Source: Bacteroidia bacterium (GTDB lineage Bacteria; Bacteroidota; Bacteroidia; Chitinophagales; JAUHXS01). From it: 64,000 bases of DNA. Numbering within the stretch: the first letter of the stretch is position 1; each line of letters begins with the position of its first letter. Shown in pieces: positions 9,572 to 20,002 of this stretch. Position numbers and translations under genes: made by a program. The notes under the pieces were generated by a model. It saw only the letters and a list, made by a program, of their open reading frames with translations, was not told where the DNA came from and searched no databases. The DNA lies in NCBI GenBank assembly GCA_030426955.1, contig JAUHXS010000013.1, positions 1 to 64,000 on the forward strand. Direction: 5' to 3'.

Positions 9572-10711
9572 ATGAAATTTGGGACAAAAGCCATTCATGC
9601 AGGAGTAGAACCAGATAGTGCAACAGGTGCTATTATGACGCCAATATATCAAACTTCAACTTACGTACAAGAAAAACCAGGCGTTCACAAAGGTTATGAA
9701 TATTCAAGAACTCAAAATCCAACTCGAATTGCATTAGAAAAAAACTTAGCCGCAATTGAAAATGGGAATTATGGTTTATGCTTTGGAAGTGGCATGGCAG
9801 CTAGTGATTGCATTATAAAATTGTTAAGCCCAGGAGATGAGGTAATTGTCACTAATGACCTTTATGGTGGTACTTATAGAATGTTTACAAAGGTTTTTGC
9901 CAACTATGGTATTAAGTTTCATTTTATCAGCATGGAGGATGTTAATAACATCAAAGAATATATCAATGATAAAACAAAATTGATCTGGGTTGAGACTCCA
10001 ACCAATCCATTATTAAATATAATAGACATTAAAGGAGCAGCTAGAATCGCAAAAGATCATAACATTCTGCTTTGTGTAGACAATACTTTTGCCACCCCTT
10101 ATCTACAAAACCCTTTAGATCTTGGTGCAGATTTAGTCATGCATTCAGCTACTAAATTTTTAGGCGGTCATTCTGATGTGGTACTTGGTGCTGTTATTGT
10201 AAAAGACAAAGATTTAGCGGATCGCCTTTACTTTATTCAAAATACTTGTGGTGGTGTATGCGGACCTCAAGATTCTTTCTTAGTGCTACGAGGGATCAAA
10301 ACGCTTCATGTAAGAGTAAAACAACACTGCGAAAATGGCAAAGCTATTGCAACTTTCCTAAGAGGGCACGAAAAAGTTGGTAAAGTATATTGGCCTGGAT
10401 TTGAAGATCATCCAAATCATGATATTGCTAAAAGTCAAATGAGCGGTTTTGGGGGTATGATGTCTTTTACTCTAAAGAGTGATAGTTGGGATGAGGCTAA
10501 TGCTGTCTTATCAAATACAAAGCTCTTTTCATTAGCAGAATCTCTTGGTGGTGTAGAGTCTTTGATTGGTCATCCTGCCTCAATGACTCACGCAGCCATT
10601 CCAAAAGAAGAAAGAGAAAAGACAGGTATTGTAGACTCTCTAATCAGGCTTAGTGTCGGCATTGAAGATGCTAATGACTTGATTGAAGATCTAAAGCAGG
10701 CTCTTGGATAG
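9572..10711 (+). CDS. Cystathionine gamma-synthase / gamma-lyase family PLP enzyme
   Basis: 379 residues, full length for the Cys/Met metabolism PLP family. The cofactor lysine is Lys195 in HSATKFLGGHSD, preceded by VDNTFATPYLQNP. The SRTQNPTR and CFGSGMAA blocks contact the cofactor phosphate. Members perform trans-sulfuration between cysteine and homocysteine (gamma-synthase, gamma-lyase or beta-lyase). Sequence alone does not separate these activities with certainty, so no symbol is given. It appears to be a single-gene unit, convergent with the next gene. Confidence 0.9.
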   Translation: MKFGTKAIHAGVEPDSATGAIMTPIYQTSTYVQEKPGVHKGYEYSRTQNPTRIALEKNLAAIENGNYGLCFGSGMAASDCIIKLLSPGDEVIVTNDLYGGTYRMFTKVFANYGIKFHFISMEDVNNIKEYINDKTKLIWVETPTNPLLNIIDIKGAARIAKDHNILLCVDNTFATPYLQNPLDLGADLVMHSATKFLGGHSDVVLGAVIVKDKDLADRLYFIQNTCGGVCGPQDSFLVLRGIKTLHVRVKQHCENGKAIATFLRGHEKVGKVYWPGFEDHPNHDIAKSQMSGFGGMMSFTLKSDSWDEANAVLSNTKLFSLAESLGGVESLIGHPASMTHAAIPKEEREKTGIVDSLIRLSVGIEDANDLIEDLKQALG

Positions 10712-10737
10712 CCATGAGTACTATTTGACTCTTAAGC

Positions 10738-12270
10738 TCAAGAGCCAGACCTAAAACAACTATTATCTTGATACCATATTTTCACAGCGTCTGATAGTGG
10801 TATATTGTCTTTCTTGGACAGCAGCCATGCTTGCGTGACAAAATACTGCTTACCTATAACACTAAAATTCGTTTGCTCAAGCTTCTTTACTTTTGTTATT
10901 AGCTTATCAAGCTTATTTTGCACGTTGCGCTCACTCATCAAGGCATTTATCCCTGAAAGAACATATTTTTGATCTAAAAAGCAACCCTTCGCAACAATGT
11001 ATTTCTTTGTTGTAGGCAAGGTGGTATAAATGTATTTGTCATAATTGAGCTCGTAAGCAAAAATCAACTGAAATATCTTGAGGTATTGGTAAAACTCTTC
11101 TTGTTCTTTAGATTGTTGTAATAACTTATATGTCAGTTCATATCCTTCCTCAAACTTACTACTCATCAGATATTCGTAAACGGTCCAATAGTTTATCACA
11201 TACTCTTGATAAGACCTCATTTTTAACTTAGGAGTGCTGTCAAGCTCATTCCTACAATTGATAAGCGTTTGGACAAACGTATCTTGATCGCCATTAATAG
11301 AATAAAAAACTAAACTGATAAGCTTACTAGCAAACTTCAAAGAAATTGATCTAGAGTTTGCAATATCTAGATCTTTTATTTTTTGCTGTGTATTATAGAA
11401 CTCCTGATCTCTTCCAGTTAGGGCAGTGCAAATTAATTTTAAATTTAGAACATGGAGGTGGTCAAGTAATTCTAATTCGTTTTTTTGCTTTCCCTTTTTG
11501 TGAAGCTCTAATAAACTATTAATACTATTCAATGCCTCATTATATCTACAAGTAAAAATATAGACCTGTGAATTGAGAATTAAAAAATGACGATATATGT
11601 AGTTGGGTGTTTCGGTATTTATTTTTGCCTTAAATGAGGCAATTAAACTTTTAAATCTCACAAAAAGATCTTCTTTAGCATCGGCAACGTTATTATTTAG
11701 AGATAAGAATAATTTCTGACCTAGCAATTGAAGTTCACAAACTAATTTACATTCTTCTAGTAATTTTAGCTTATTGACGTATGACGTTTCAAGTTCTTTT
11801 AGTTTAGTAGGTTTAAAGTTTAATCTATTCCATACGACGTCTCTAAGAAATAGAAACTCTAGGTGGTTCTCAATTATGTTTTCCTTTTGAGAAAGTTTTA
11901 TTCCTTTTTTTATGACTTTTAAAGCTTGTTGTTCTAAAGATTTTTCTATCAGAATCTCGGTATAGTCTGCCCAGTACCTCAACTTTGAGCTTTTTTGCTT
12001 GTTTAAGCGATATGCAGATAAGCTTTTAAGTATTAAGTCATATAGATAGTTAAGCGTGTAAGAGAAGCGTTGTTCTTTGTTTGTTTTTTTAGCAAAAGAG
12101 GTGATAATTTTTGATTCTGCCTGTTTAATATTATGCTCTATAATATCAAATAAGATGTTGTAACTGTTTATATGATCTTTTTTGAAAAGATTGCTATATA
12201 GCTTAAAGTATCTTTTTTCCGAAAGACTTAAAGAGAGAATTAAGCTCTTGGTATCCTCTAGTTTGCTCAA
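10738..12270 (-). CDS. Conserved alpha-helical protein of unknown function
   Basis: 510 residues, no signal peptide and no membrane segment. The sequence is rich in Leu, Lys and Asn and looks entirely alpha-helical, in the manner of TPR-like solenoids (for example LLDHLHVLNLKLICTALTGRD). The N-terminal motif LSLSEKRYFKLYSNLFKK resembles the start of a protein type I associate with this group of Bacteroidota, but I know of no assigned role. There is no catalytic motif. It stands alone between a convergent PLP enzyme gene and a divergent surface-protein gene, and probably acts as a cytoplasmic scaffold. Confidence 0.65.
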   Translation of the reverse strand: MSKLEDTKSLILSLSLSEKRYFKLYSNLFKKDHINSYNILFDIIEHNIKQAESKIITSFAKKTNKEQRFSYTLNYLYDLILKSLSAYRLNKQKSSKLRYWADYTEILIEKSLEQQALKVIKKGIKLSQKENIIENHLEFLFLRDVVWNRLNFKPTKLKELETSYVNKLKLLEECKLVCELQLLGQKLFLSLNNNVADAKEDLFVRFKSLIASFKAKINTETPNYIYRHFLILNSQVYIFTCRYNEALNSINSLLELHKKGKQKNELELLDHLHVLNLKLICTALTGRDQEFYNTQQKIKDLDIANSRSISLKFASKLISLVFYSINGDQDTFVQTLINCRNELDSTPKLKMRSYQEYVINYWTVYEYLMSSKFEEGYELTYKLLQQSKEQEEFYQYLKIFQLIFAYELNYDKYIYTTLPTTKKYIVAKGCFLDQKYVLSGINALMSERNVQNKLDKLITKVKKLEQTNFSVIGKQYFVTQAWLLSKKDNIPLSDAVKIWYQDNSCFRSGS

Positions 12271-12511
12271 GTGTAATTATTTGCATTACAAATATATTGC
12301 ATTATATCACATCTGAAACCAAAATTTGATCTATTTTATTCTGCTTTTCATACTGCTTAGATTTTTATATTGTAACAATAAAATAAACTTCAATTAATAA
12401 GTTACTTGCAGCAGAGCGTTCTCCATCCTAAAGTGGTATATTTATCAGTGTACTGTAAATACTTTTCTGAAGTAGCAACTCCAGCATTAATTAGATTAAA
12501 CGATACAAAAT

Positions 12512-15500
12512 ATGTTTAGATTTTTATTACTATTCTTCTGGGTAAACATCAATGCCAGTAACCTTACTTGGAGTCCGTTTACTGAAAATAAAGGACAGAT
12601 GAAAGACATCAATGACTCCCCTGTACCATTTGTTCTATTTAAGGCATCTTCGGGTAATATAGACTTATACCTTACAAATACAGGATTTACCTACGTTTTT
12701 CATTCTTTCATGAATCCAAGTAGTAATGGCTCTAATAATGATTTTAAAGTCAGCCCTAATGATAACCCTCTTCAAAATTACGGATGGGAACGTATGGACA
12801 TCGTTTTAGAAGGTGCTAACATTACTACAGAAAACATTCAAAAATCTAGAGCACAACCAGGAGAGTTGAGGTATTTCCTTCCCCATTGTCCAGACGGTAT
12901 AAAAAAAGTAAAAAGCTTTAAGGAACTAACCCTTAAGAATGTTTATGATGGCATTGATTGGGAGTTTTCTATTAGCGATAAAGGCATTCTAAAATATCAA
13001 TTTATTGTACAACCAGGTGCTGATCCTAATCAAATAAAGCTCTTACTTAAAGGAGCTGGCAAAGGAGCTATAAGTGACAATAGAATTCACTTAAAACTAC
13101 CTCATAATGAATTACAAGAAGGCGTACTTTATGTGTATGAAGAAACTACTGGTCGCACCATACAAGCCAGCTATCAGGTGAGTGATCAATTAGTAAATGT
13201 TTACTCAGATCACAGTAGACAAATCATTAACAATAAGCATTTGGCACAATTGATTAAAATAAATGTAGGTACATATAATGCTGCATACCCTTTAGTTATT
13301 GACCCTGTTTTAGACTGGTGTACTTTTTATGGGGGCAAAGAGAGAGATAACAACTTTTCTATAGTATCAAACGATATTGGCGATATTTATTATTGTGGCA
13401 CTACCAGGTCTACCAATTGGCCTACTGTTGATAATGGCACTTATTTTCAAGATACACTAGGAGGACCGTTAACAGGGTTTGAAGCCTATGATATGTTTAT
13501 CGCAAAAATCTCAGAAGATGGCGTTCCTGAGTGGATGACTTATTATGGTGGTAATAAGGGTGATACCGCCATCAATATGGCTATTGATAAAAATAGAAAT
13601 CTATTTGTGGTAGGTGTCACAAAGTCTCCGAACTTCCCAATAGAAATAACTGGAGGATCTTACAGCTCACCACCAGCTGGTATTTCCGCCGCAACTATTA
13701 TAAAGTTTGACGAAAATGGAGATAGAATATGGGCAGGAGTACATTGTGGCAATGACAGGGATATAGCGTATGATGTTACTATAGATGAACTAAATAACGT
13801 TTTTGTTGTGGGAGCAAGTACATCAACAAACTTATTTGCTAATGATATCGGTGGATACTTTGACAATACAAATAATGGTGGACTTGATGGCTTTATACTG
13901 AAGCTAAACAATAATGGCCAACATATCTGGTCTAGTTACTTTGGGGGAGAATCTAATGATGAACTCTACACAATTTCTATTAATGATAATGGTGATATAT
14001 ACGCTTGTGGCTATACTTGGTCAGATAATGGTATCTATAATGCAAATCCAAACCCCAATGGATATATAAGGGGAAGCCGAACAGATGATGATGACGGGTT
14101 GATTATAAAGTTTGATGAAAATACAAACCTACTTTGGTCAGACTATTACGGTGGAATATGGTCGGATAAAATTCACGACTCTAAAATTGACTTAAAAGAT
14201 AATCTTATTATAACAGGTCGAACGGCAGCAACAAGTCTCTTTCCAGCAGTTGAAGCTCCTTTTCCAGCTTATTATCAAGATCAAACCGTAGATGGCAGAA
14301 GTGAACCTTTTATAGGCAAGCTAGACGAAGCAGATTCCCTTGTATGGAGTACAATGTATGGAAAAAGCGGTGGCGTTACAGGGTTTTGGGACAACTATGA
14401 TGTGCTACACATTGATCAATGTAATAATTATTTTATATCCTATGATCAATCAGATGAAGAGGAATTCCCCGTTATAGCAGACGCAATTTGCACAGAGAAC
14501 TTTACCCAAAATTATCCAGGACCTCTTGATGGAGGATCTGTAATTGCAAGGTTCTCAGAACTGGGAGAACCTACATGGTCTACATTCTTTAACAAAACAG
14601 CTAATTGTGATGGAGCTGCTACAGAAATTACCAATGGATATTTATTTCATTCACAAGTGTCCTTTATGTTCGGCGATGCTGTACAAAGTGACTATCCATT
14701 CAAGCCGAACCTTGTCACTAACTCAATCAATGACACGATTTTGCCTGGAGGCGCTTTTAATCAAGGAAATTTAATCGCACGTTTTAGCCTTGGCACACAA
14801 GCTATCTGTAATATTTATGATTCAACAATATGTTACAATCAGACAGTTAGTCTGTCTTCTCCATACAAGGGAGAGCAATATATATGGAGCACTGGAGATA
14901 TAGATAGTACCATCGATATTAATATTGTTTCTGATTCCGTAATCGCACTACATATTATGAAAAACTGCTATGATACCAATACAGTAGTTTGGAATTTTAA
15001 AACTTTTGTCCCCCCTAACCCTATTGTTGACACAACCATTTGCAAAGACCAACCTACCGTATTAACTGCTCCTCAAGACACTATTGCTGGACTATATGAA
15101 TGGTCCAATGGATCAAACAGCCAGTCTATCGAATTAACGTCAACCAAAGATACTAGCTTGTACGTGTTGTATGGTGCGTGTAGAGACAGTATCACATATT
15201 ATATTTCAGTCCCTGCAGACTCTATTTTTACAGATACTCTTGTTTGTGGGATAGATTCAATTACTTTAAGGTCACCCGTAAGTAGCAATTATACTTGGAG
15301 CACTGGAGAAACTAGTCAAGAAATAACGATTCCCACCGATACAGCAACCAAGGTTTTATTAGATTACATTTCCAAGAATGGTTGTGAGGTTGTGGAAACA
15401 TTTAATATTCAAGTAATATCTGATGATACATCTCAAACAGATACTACAATATGTGCAGGAGATTATGTTGCATTGGCTACAGAATTCTTTGGACGTTTTT

Positions 15501-15901
15501 TGTGGAATACTGGTGATACAACAAGTTCTATTAAAGTAAATCCCAAAAGCACCGCCAATTATACTTTAGAGATACTAGTAAATGAGCAGTGCAAAAAGGT
15601 TAATAGCTACCAGGTTAATGTCTCCTCTGATAATAATTGCTTAGCAGCAAAATACTTTATCCCCAATGCCATGACAACTAATGGAAATGATTTCCATGTA
15701 ACACCCATAAGCCATATAGATTCCTATGAGTTAAGTATTTATGACAGGTACAATAATAGGATATTCTTCAGCACAAACCCTAATCAATCTTGGGATGGTA
15801 GTACACGTGGAGAAAAGGTAGCTGCAGGAGTGTATATCTATAAACTAATGATAAACGATCAGCTCATAAGTAACACCCTTACCGTACTTACTTCTAACTA
15901 A
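12512..15901 (+). CDS. T9SS type B surface protein with SBBP repeats
   Basis: 1129 residues. After a short signal peptide (about 1-16) comes an N-terminal domain starting WSPFTENKGQMKD, typical of the DUF7948 domain that precedes SBBP propellers. It spans about residues 20-265 and ends at YPLVIDPVLDWCTFYGG. Residues about 270-760 are SBBP-type propeller repeats (DGVPEWMTYYGGNKGDTA..., IYACGYT). Then come four Cys-containing Ig/PKD-like repeats (DTTICKDQPTVLTAPQ, YEWSNGSNSQS) and a type B sorting domain (YFIPNAMTTNGNDFHV, SIYDRYNNRIFFS, WDGSTRGEKVAAGVYIYKL). Predicted to be an exported cell-surface protein; first of three consecutive surface-protein genes. Confidence 0.9.
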   Translation: MFRFLLLFFWVNINASNLTWSPFTENKGQMKDINDSPVPFVLFKASSGNIDLYLTNTGFTYVFHSFMNPSSNGSNNDFKVSPNDNPLQNYGWERMDIVLEGANITTENIQKSRAQPGELRYFLPHCPDGIKKVKSFKELTLKNVYDGIDWEFSISDKGILKYQFIVQPGADPNQIKLLLKGAGKGAISDNRIHLKLPHNELQEGVLYVYEETTGRTIQASYQVSDQLVNVYSDHSRQIINNKHLAQLIKINVGTYNAAYPLVIDPVLDWCTFYGGKERDNNFSIVSNDIGDIYYCGTTRSTNWPTVDNGTYFQDTLGGPLTGFEAYDMFIAKISEDGVPEWMTYYGGNKGDTAINMAIDKNRNLFVVGVTKSPNFPIEITGGSYSSPPAGISAATIIKFDENGDRIWAGVHCGNDRDIAYDVTIDELNNVFVVGASTSTNLFANDIGGYFDNTNNGGLDGFILKLNNNGQHIWSSYFGGESNDELYTISINDNGDIYACGYTWSDNGIYNANPNPNGYIRGSRTDDDDGLIIKFDENTNLLWSDYYGGIWSDKIHDSKIDLKDNLIITGRTAATSLFPAVEAPFPAYYQDQTVDGRSEPFIGKLDEADSLVWSTMYGKSGGVTGFWDNYDVLHIDQCNNYFISYDQSDEEEFPVIADAICTENFTQNYPGPLDGGSVIARFSELGEPTWSTFFNKTANCDGAATEITNGYLFHSQVSFMFGDAVQSDYPFKPNLVTNSINDTILPGGAFNQGNLIARFSLGTQAICNIYDSTICYNQTVSLSSPYKGEQYIWSTGDIDSTIDINIVSDSVIALHIMKNCYDTNTVVWNFKTFVPPNPIVDTTICKDQPTVLTAPQDTIAGLYEWSNGSNSQSIELTSTKDTSLYVLYGACRDSITYYISVPADSIFTDTLVCGIDSITLRSPVSSNYTWSTGETSQEITIPTDTATKVLLDYISKNGCEVVETFNIQVISDDTSQTDTTICAGDYVALATEFFGRFLWNTGDTTSSIKVNPKSTANYTLEILVNEQCKKVNSYQVNVSSDNNCLAAKYFIPNAMTTNGNDFHVTPISHIDSYELSIYDRYNNRIFFSTNPNQSWDGSTRGEKVAAGVYIYKLMINDQLISNTLTVLTSN

Positions 15902-16010
15902 ACCTATGGCCTTATGGCTTAATCAGAAGCCAAAATTTTACCCTTTTTACTCTTTTTTTTGCTGCTACCAGATGGCTATATTGTATACACTATAACCTAA
16001 TTATGATACG

Positions 16011-17819
16011 ATGAAATACCTTAGTTTATTAATTTTAATATTATGCTCAACAATAGTACAGGGGCAATGGACCCAAGTCAATTCGGGAGTAACCACTAAT
16101 CTTAATGATATTACTTTTTCCGATAATAATACTGGACATATTGTTGGAGATAGTGGCAAAGTCCTCAATAGTACTGATGGAGGCAATACATGGATAGACG
16201 TATCTCCATCTCATAGTGAAGATTTTTCCGCCATCGAATTTTCCACAAATGATAATGGGATTACATCTGGAGAAGGTACTTTTAACGGTCCAGGGAATAA
16301 AACAAACAAAGCATTTGCAACATCCAATGGCGGAATTAGCTGGGAACAAGGATCTAATATTCAGTTAAATGGCGAAGTACGTGACATTCATTTTGTAGAT
16401 AATAAAATAGGATTTGCGGCAGGCATTTATCAAGGTAATCCAATAATATGCATGACTGCTACCTGTCCTATTCAGGAAATCTTAAGAACGGAAGATGGGG
16501 GTGGAACATGGAGCATTTTGCCCATTAAGGTAAATGTTCAAGGTGCTAGAGCACACTTCGTGCATTTTATTGATTCTGAAACTGGTTTTGCAGGTGGATC
16601 AAAAGGCAGAATCGTAAAAACTACTAACGGAGGTGACGCCTGGACTGATATGTCACCTGCAGGAAGTGGAAGTCATACTTTCATTAAAATGCAATTTATT
16701 GATATGTCTATTGGGTTTGCCATTAGTATCAAAAACGACTCTGGTTTTGTATGGAAAACGAATAATCAAGGTATTAATTGGTCAATTATTCACCAAACAA
16801 AAAATAAGCTAAGCGATTTATATTTCGGAAACTCTTTCTCAGGAATCATTGTGGGGGATACTGGCTTGGTTCAGGCTACATTCAATGGAGGGACATCTTG
16901 GCAAAGTCAAATACTCCCTGACATCGGCAATGCAAACCTTAAGGCAATTACATTTAGAGACGATACAACAGGTTTTGTGATAGGCGATGGAGGCGTTTTA
17001 TATACTACAAATATAGACCTAGAGGGAAGTGCAGGAACTCCACCCCTCAAAGCAACATTTAATACCAGCATTACCGATACAGTGTGCACAGAAACACCAT
17101 TCACTTTCTTTAATGCCTCCGAAAGTGCAACCAGCTTTGAATGGTATGTTGATGATATACTAGTTTCTACAGAAATAAATTTGATTTATGCCTTTCCTAG
17201 GGAAAACTTTGGAAGCTCAACTACTAAAACATTCGAAGTAAAGTTAGTGGTAGATTCGGCTAATGCTAAAAAAGACTCTACTACCCAAAGTTACATCGCC
17301 ACCTTAAAGCCCTCTCCTGACTTTATGTTATCTAATGACACTATATTGATAGATAGTACAATTGACTTTTCAAGCATCGCTTCAAACTCGAATGCTTTTG
17401 AATGGTACGTAAATGACGTAAAACTATCAGATTCTAGTGATTTTAGCTTTGTTTTTGAATTTGAAGGTACTTATGAAGTAAGACTAAAAGCCTTTAATAA
17501 TTTTTGTGATAGTACCAGTGCTATAAAAACCATTGATGTATTTGAAGAGCTTCCAACACCTGGGACAGGACTATACTTCTCCAGAGCAAACAAAATAAGT
17601 CTATGGCCTAACCCCAACAATGGGCAATTTAATATCTCTTTAGCAAACTCAAATTCTAGAATTAAAATAACAGACCTTCAAGGCAGGGTTGTTTTTGATA
17701 AATTACTTCCGAATAAGTCAGAAAGCATTAGTACTGGTTTGCGAAACGGCTTATATATATTGAGCATTATTGAAAATAAAAATAACATCAGGATTCCTTT
17801 AACTATTACATCTAAATAA
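16011..17819 (+). CDS. T9SS type A secreted YCF48/BNR-repeat protein with PKD domains
   Basis: 602 residues. Signal peptide about 1-18 (ending TIVQG). Residues 20-335 hold YCF48/BNR-like propeller blades: repeated GFAGGSKGRIVKTTNGGDAWTD type units (TTNGG.W). Two PKD-like segments follow (about 345-520), and the end is a type A sorting domain (SLWPNPNNGQFNISL, ITDLQGRVVFD, LRNGLYILSI). Type A cargo is normally cleaved by PorU and attached to surface lipopolysaccharide. It lies between two type B proteins, with only 4 bases to the next gene, so at least the latter pair is co-transcribed. Confidence 0.9.
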   Translation: MKYLSLLILILCSTIVQGQWTQVNSGVTTNLNDITFSDNNTGHIVGDSGKVLNSTDGGNTWIDVSPSHSEDFSAIEFSTNDNGITSGEGTFNGPGNKTNKAFATSNGGISWEQGSNIQLNGEVRDIHFVDNKIGFAAGIYQGNPIICMTATCPIQEILRTEDGGGTWSILPIKVNVQGARAHFVHFIDSETGFAGGSKGRIVKTTNGGDAWTDMSPAGSGSHTFIKMQFIDMSIGFAISIKNDSGFVWKTNNQGINWSIIHQTKNKLSDLYFGNSFSGIIVGDTGLVQATFNGGTSWQSQILPDIGNANLKAITFRDDTTGFVIGDGGVLYTTNIDLEGSAGTPPLKATFNTSITDTVCTETPFTFFNASESATSFEWYVDDILVSTEINLIYAFPRENFGSSTTKTFEVKLVVDSANAKKDSTTQSYIATLKPSPDFMLSNDTILIDSTIDFSSIASNSNAFEWYVNDVKLSDSSDFSFVFEFEGTYEVRLKAFNNFCDSTSAIKTIDVFEELPTPGTGLYFSRANKISLWPNPNNGQFNISLANSNSRIKITDLQGRVVFDKLLPNKSESISTGLRNGLYILSIIENKNNIRIPLTITSK

Positions 17820-17823
17820 TATT

Positions 17824-19701
17824 GTGAAATATATTTATTGTATAATATTATCTTTTTTACTGGTTTTATTGTGCTTTGCCCAAACAGGAAAAGAGAAAAA
17901 CATATGGTACTTCCCTAATAAGGGTGGGTTAGACTTTAATAGTGGCACACCTCTTACCTTATTAGATGGTCAAATGTCAGCAAGTGAACATAATGCAAAT
18001 GCTGCTTCTATTGCCGATAAGAATGGCAGCCTGTTGTTCTATACTAATGGTGAAAAAGTATGGAATCGAAACCATGACGTCATGCCTAATGGCAATAACT
18101 TAAATAGTTCTCACTCTACTCATCAAGGAGTATTTATCGTTCGAATACCTAATAGTGATAATATTTACTATCTATTTGCAATTAACGATACGCTCACGAA
18201 AGCCGACACAGGCTTACTATATTCAGTCATAGATATGAGTCTAGACAACGGCTTAGGCGATATTACAGCTCAAAAAGATATCAACTTAATCGACTCTATG
18301 ACTGAAAAAGTTACCGCAGTAATGCACGCTAACAACAGAGATATTTGGTTGGTATCACGTCGTATGGGTTCTAATGATTTTTATTCCTACCTAATTACCG
18401 AAGCAGGTATTAACACAACTCCAGTTATCAGTTCAGGAGGAACGGAGCTAGACTTCTCAAGTTCCACATTGGGCGCTCATATTGGAGCAATGAAGGTCTC
18501 TCCAGATGGAAATTTTATAGCATTAGCACATTATGGGATTTCAGTAGTAGACATATGCAAATTCAATCCTGTCACTGGAGAAGTTTCAGACCATCTCGTT
18601 TTAGAAAACATGAGCTTTCCTGAAGGGGTTGAGTTTTCATGCAATAGTAGGTTTTTGTATGTGACCAACAGTTCCTCAACTCAATATGTTCGTCAATACG
18701 ACTTAACTGCTAGTGATATCAAAGCCTCCGAAGAAGTAATTTTTACACAATCTGATATATCAATCGTTAAAAGAGGTTTGGCAGATTTACAAATGGGACC
18801 AGATAAAAAGATTTATGTAGTTAATAGAAATGCGTTTACTAAAACAATGGATGTTATTCCTTTTCCAAATGAGCCATTTCCTTTTTGTGGATACTTAAAC
18901 GAAGCGCTTTTTATAGATCGATTAAATGGTACTGGGCTGCCTAACTTTTTGCCCGAACCTTGCTGGGAATTTGAAAATACTACTGTATGTCCAGAAGAGG
19001 TCACAGAATTTGAAACAGAAGTTTATTTTTACGACTCTTTAGTTTGGGACTTTGGAGATCCCTCATCAGGATATTATAATCGCGATACGGGTAGAGAGGT
19101 AACTCACGTTTATCAAAATGAAGGAGACTATGCTGTATCAATGTTTGTATACCGTCATGGATTTGCCGATACAATTATCCAAGAAGTCTCTACTTTTCCA
19201 GATGTAGTTATAACGGATAGTATTATTGTCATGCCCAGTCAATGCAATAGCAATGATGGATTTATTGATATAACAGTAAATGGAGTTGAACCACTTACAT
19301 TTAGTTGGAGTAACAATGAAACGAGTGAGGATATATTTAACCTCAATACGAAGTCTTATCAAGTATATATTAAAGACAGTAACAACTGCAGCATATCTGA
19401 TACATTCTGGCTAAAAAATGATTGCGATAAATCATTCTATATACCAAATGTATTTAGCCCCAACGCAGATGGGGCTAATGATAATTTCACTCCGCTGATT
19501 ATAGGATATTCAGAATGGACACTTAACATCTATGATAGATTTGGCAAAAAAATAATAACACTTGATGAGTTAAATCCCTTTTGGATGCCTTCCAGTTTGA
19601 ATATTAATGACGGGGTATATACCTATTACTTTACTTCTCCAGTATCGAAAGGTGATGTGCAAGTTCGGCACCATGGAAACATTTTAGCTATTAAGCCATA
19701 G
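17824..19701 (+). CDS. T9SS type B secreted propeller protein with PKD domain
   Basis: 625 residues, starting at GTG only 4 bases after the preceding stop. Signal peptide about 1-19. Residues 25-390 form a propeller of the kind seen in many Bacteroidota surface proteins (IWYFPNKGGLDFNSGTP, LLFYTNGEKVWNRNHDVM, MKVSPDGNFIALAHY). A PKD domain follows (LVWDFGDPSSGYYNRD), then an SprB-like short repeat (GFIDITVNGVEPLTFSWSNN) and a type B domain (FYIPNVFSPNADGANDNF, IYDRFGKKIITL). Predicted exported surface protein; no enzymatic motif seen. Confidence 0.9.
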   Translation: MKYIYCIILSFLLVLLCFAQTGKEKNIWYFPNKGGLDFNSGTPLTLLDGQMSASEHNANAASIADKNGSLLFYTNGEKVWNRNHDVMPNGNNLNSSHSTHQGVFIVRIPNSDNIYYLFAINDTLTKADTGLLYSVIDMSLDNGLGDITAQKDINLIDSMTEKVTAVMHANNRDIWLVSRRMGSNDFYSYLITEAGINTTPVISSGGTELDFSSSTLGAHIGAMKVSPDGNFIALAHYGISVVDICKFNPVTGEVSDHLVLENMSFPEGVEFSCNSRFLYVTNSSSTQYVRQYDLTASDIKASEEVIFTQSDISIVKRGLADLQMGPDKKIYVVNRNAFTKTMDVIPFPNEPFPFCGYLNEALFIDRLNGTGLPNFLPEPCWEFENTTVCPEEVTEFETEVYFYDSLVWDFGDPSSGYYNRDTGREVTHVYQNEGDYAVSMFVYRHGFADTIIQEVSTFPDVVITDSIIVMPSQCNSNDGFIDITVNGVEPLTFSWSNNETSEDIFNLNTKSYQVYIKDSNNCSISDTFWLKNDCDKSFYIPNVFSPNADGANDNFTPLIIGYSEWTLNIYDRFGKKIITLDELNPFWMPSSLNINDGVYTYYFTSPVSKGDVQVRHHGNILAIKP

Positions 19702-20002
19702 TTTAGCGGGTTAAAGCAGCAATTAATAATTGGACTTGTTGAGAATCTAAAACAAGTACTAGGACATTCTTCTTAGTGAATGTTTACTTTAAAAGTTGTT
19801 GTTCCCAACTTGGAAGTTATCTTAACCATTATTTGTATCTATCGGAATCTCTGTTCTTGATTCCGTTATTATAGACTTTGTCAATACCCGACCTGACAAG
19901 GCCATAATCTCAACTATAGCTTTTTCATCTTTTCTTGTCTAAGAAGGCATGATCTAGTTAACTTTACAATGTAAAAAAATCAAGAATTTTTATTACAAGT
20001 TT
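19702..20002. other. Gene-free spacer between surface-protein cluster and TIGR02757 gene
   Basis: About 300 AT-rich bases with stops in all frames. It contains one terminator-like hairpin (listed separately) and, presumably, the promoter of the following gene. Nothing else was recognised. Confidence 0.5.
19843..19865 (+). terminator. Possible hairpin terminator after surface-protein cluster
   Basis: A perfect 7-bp stem (CGGAATC / GATTCCG) with a 9-base loop, followed by TTATTATAG. It lies about 140 bases past the stop of the third surface-protein gene. The T-run is weak, so termination is only a suggestion. Confidence 0.35.

Noticed and set aside
10699-10746. GGCTCTTG / CAAGAGCC pairing between convergent genes
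   Set aside because: Eight-base arms around a 32-base loop and no T-run; not convincing as a terminator.
15915-15932. TGGCTT / AAGCCA hairpin after the SBBP-repeat gene
   Set aside because: Only six base pairs and no uninterrupted T-run; too weak to call.
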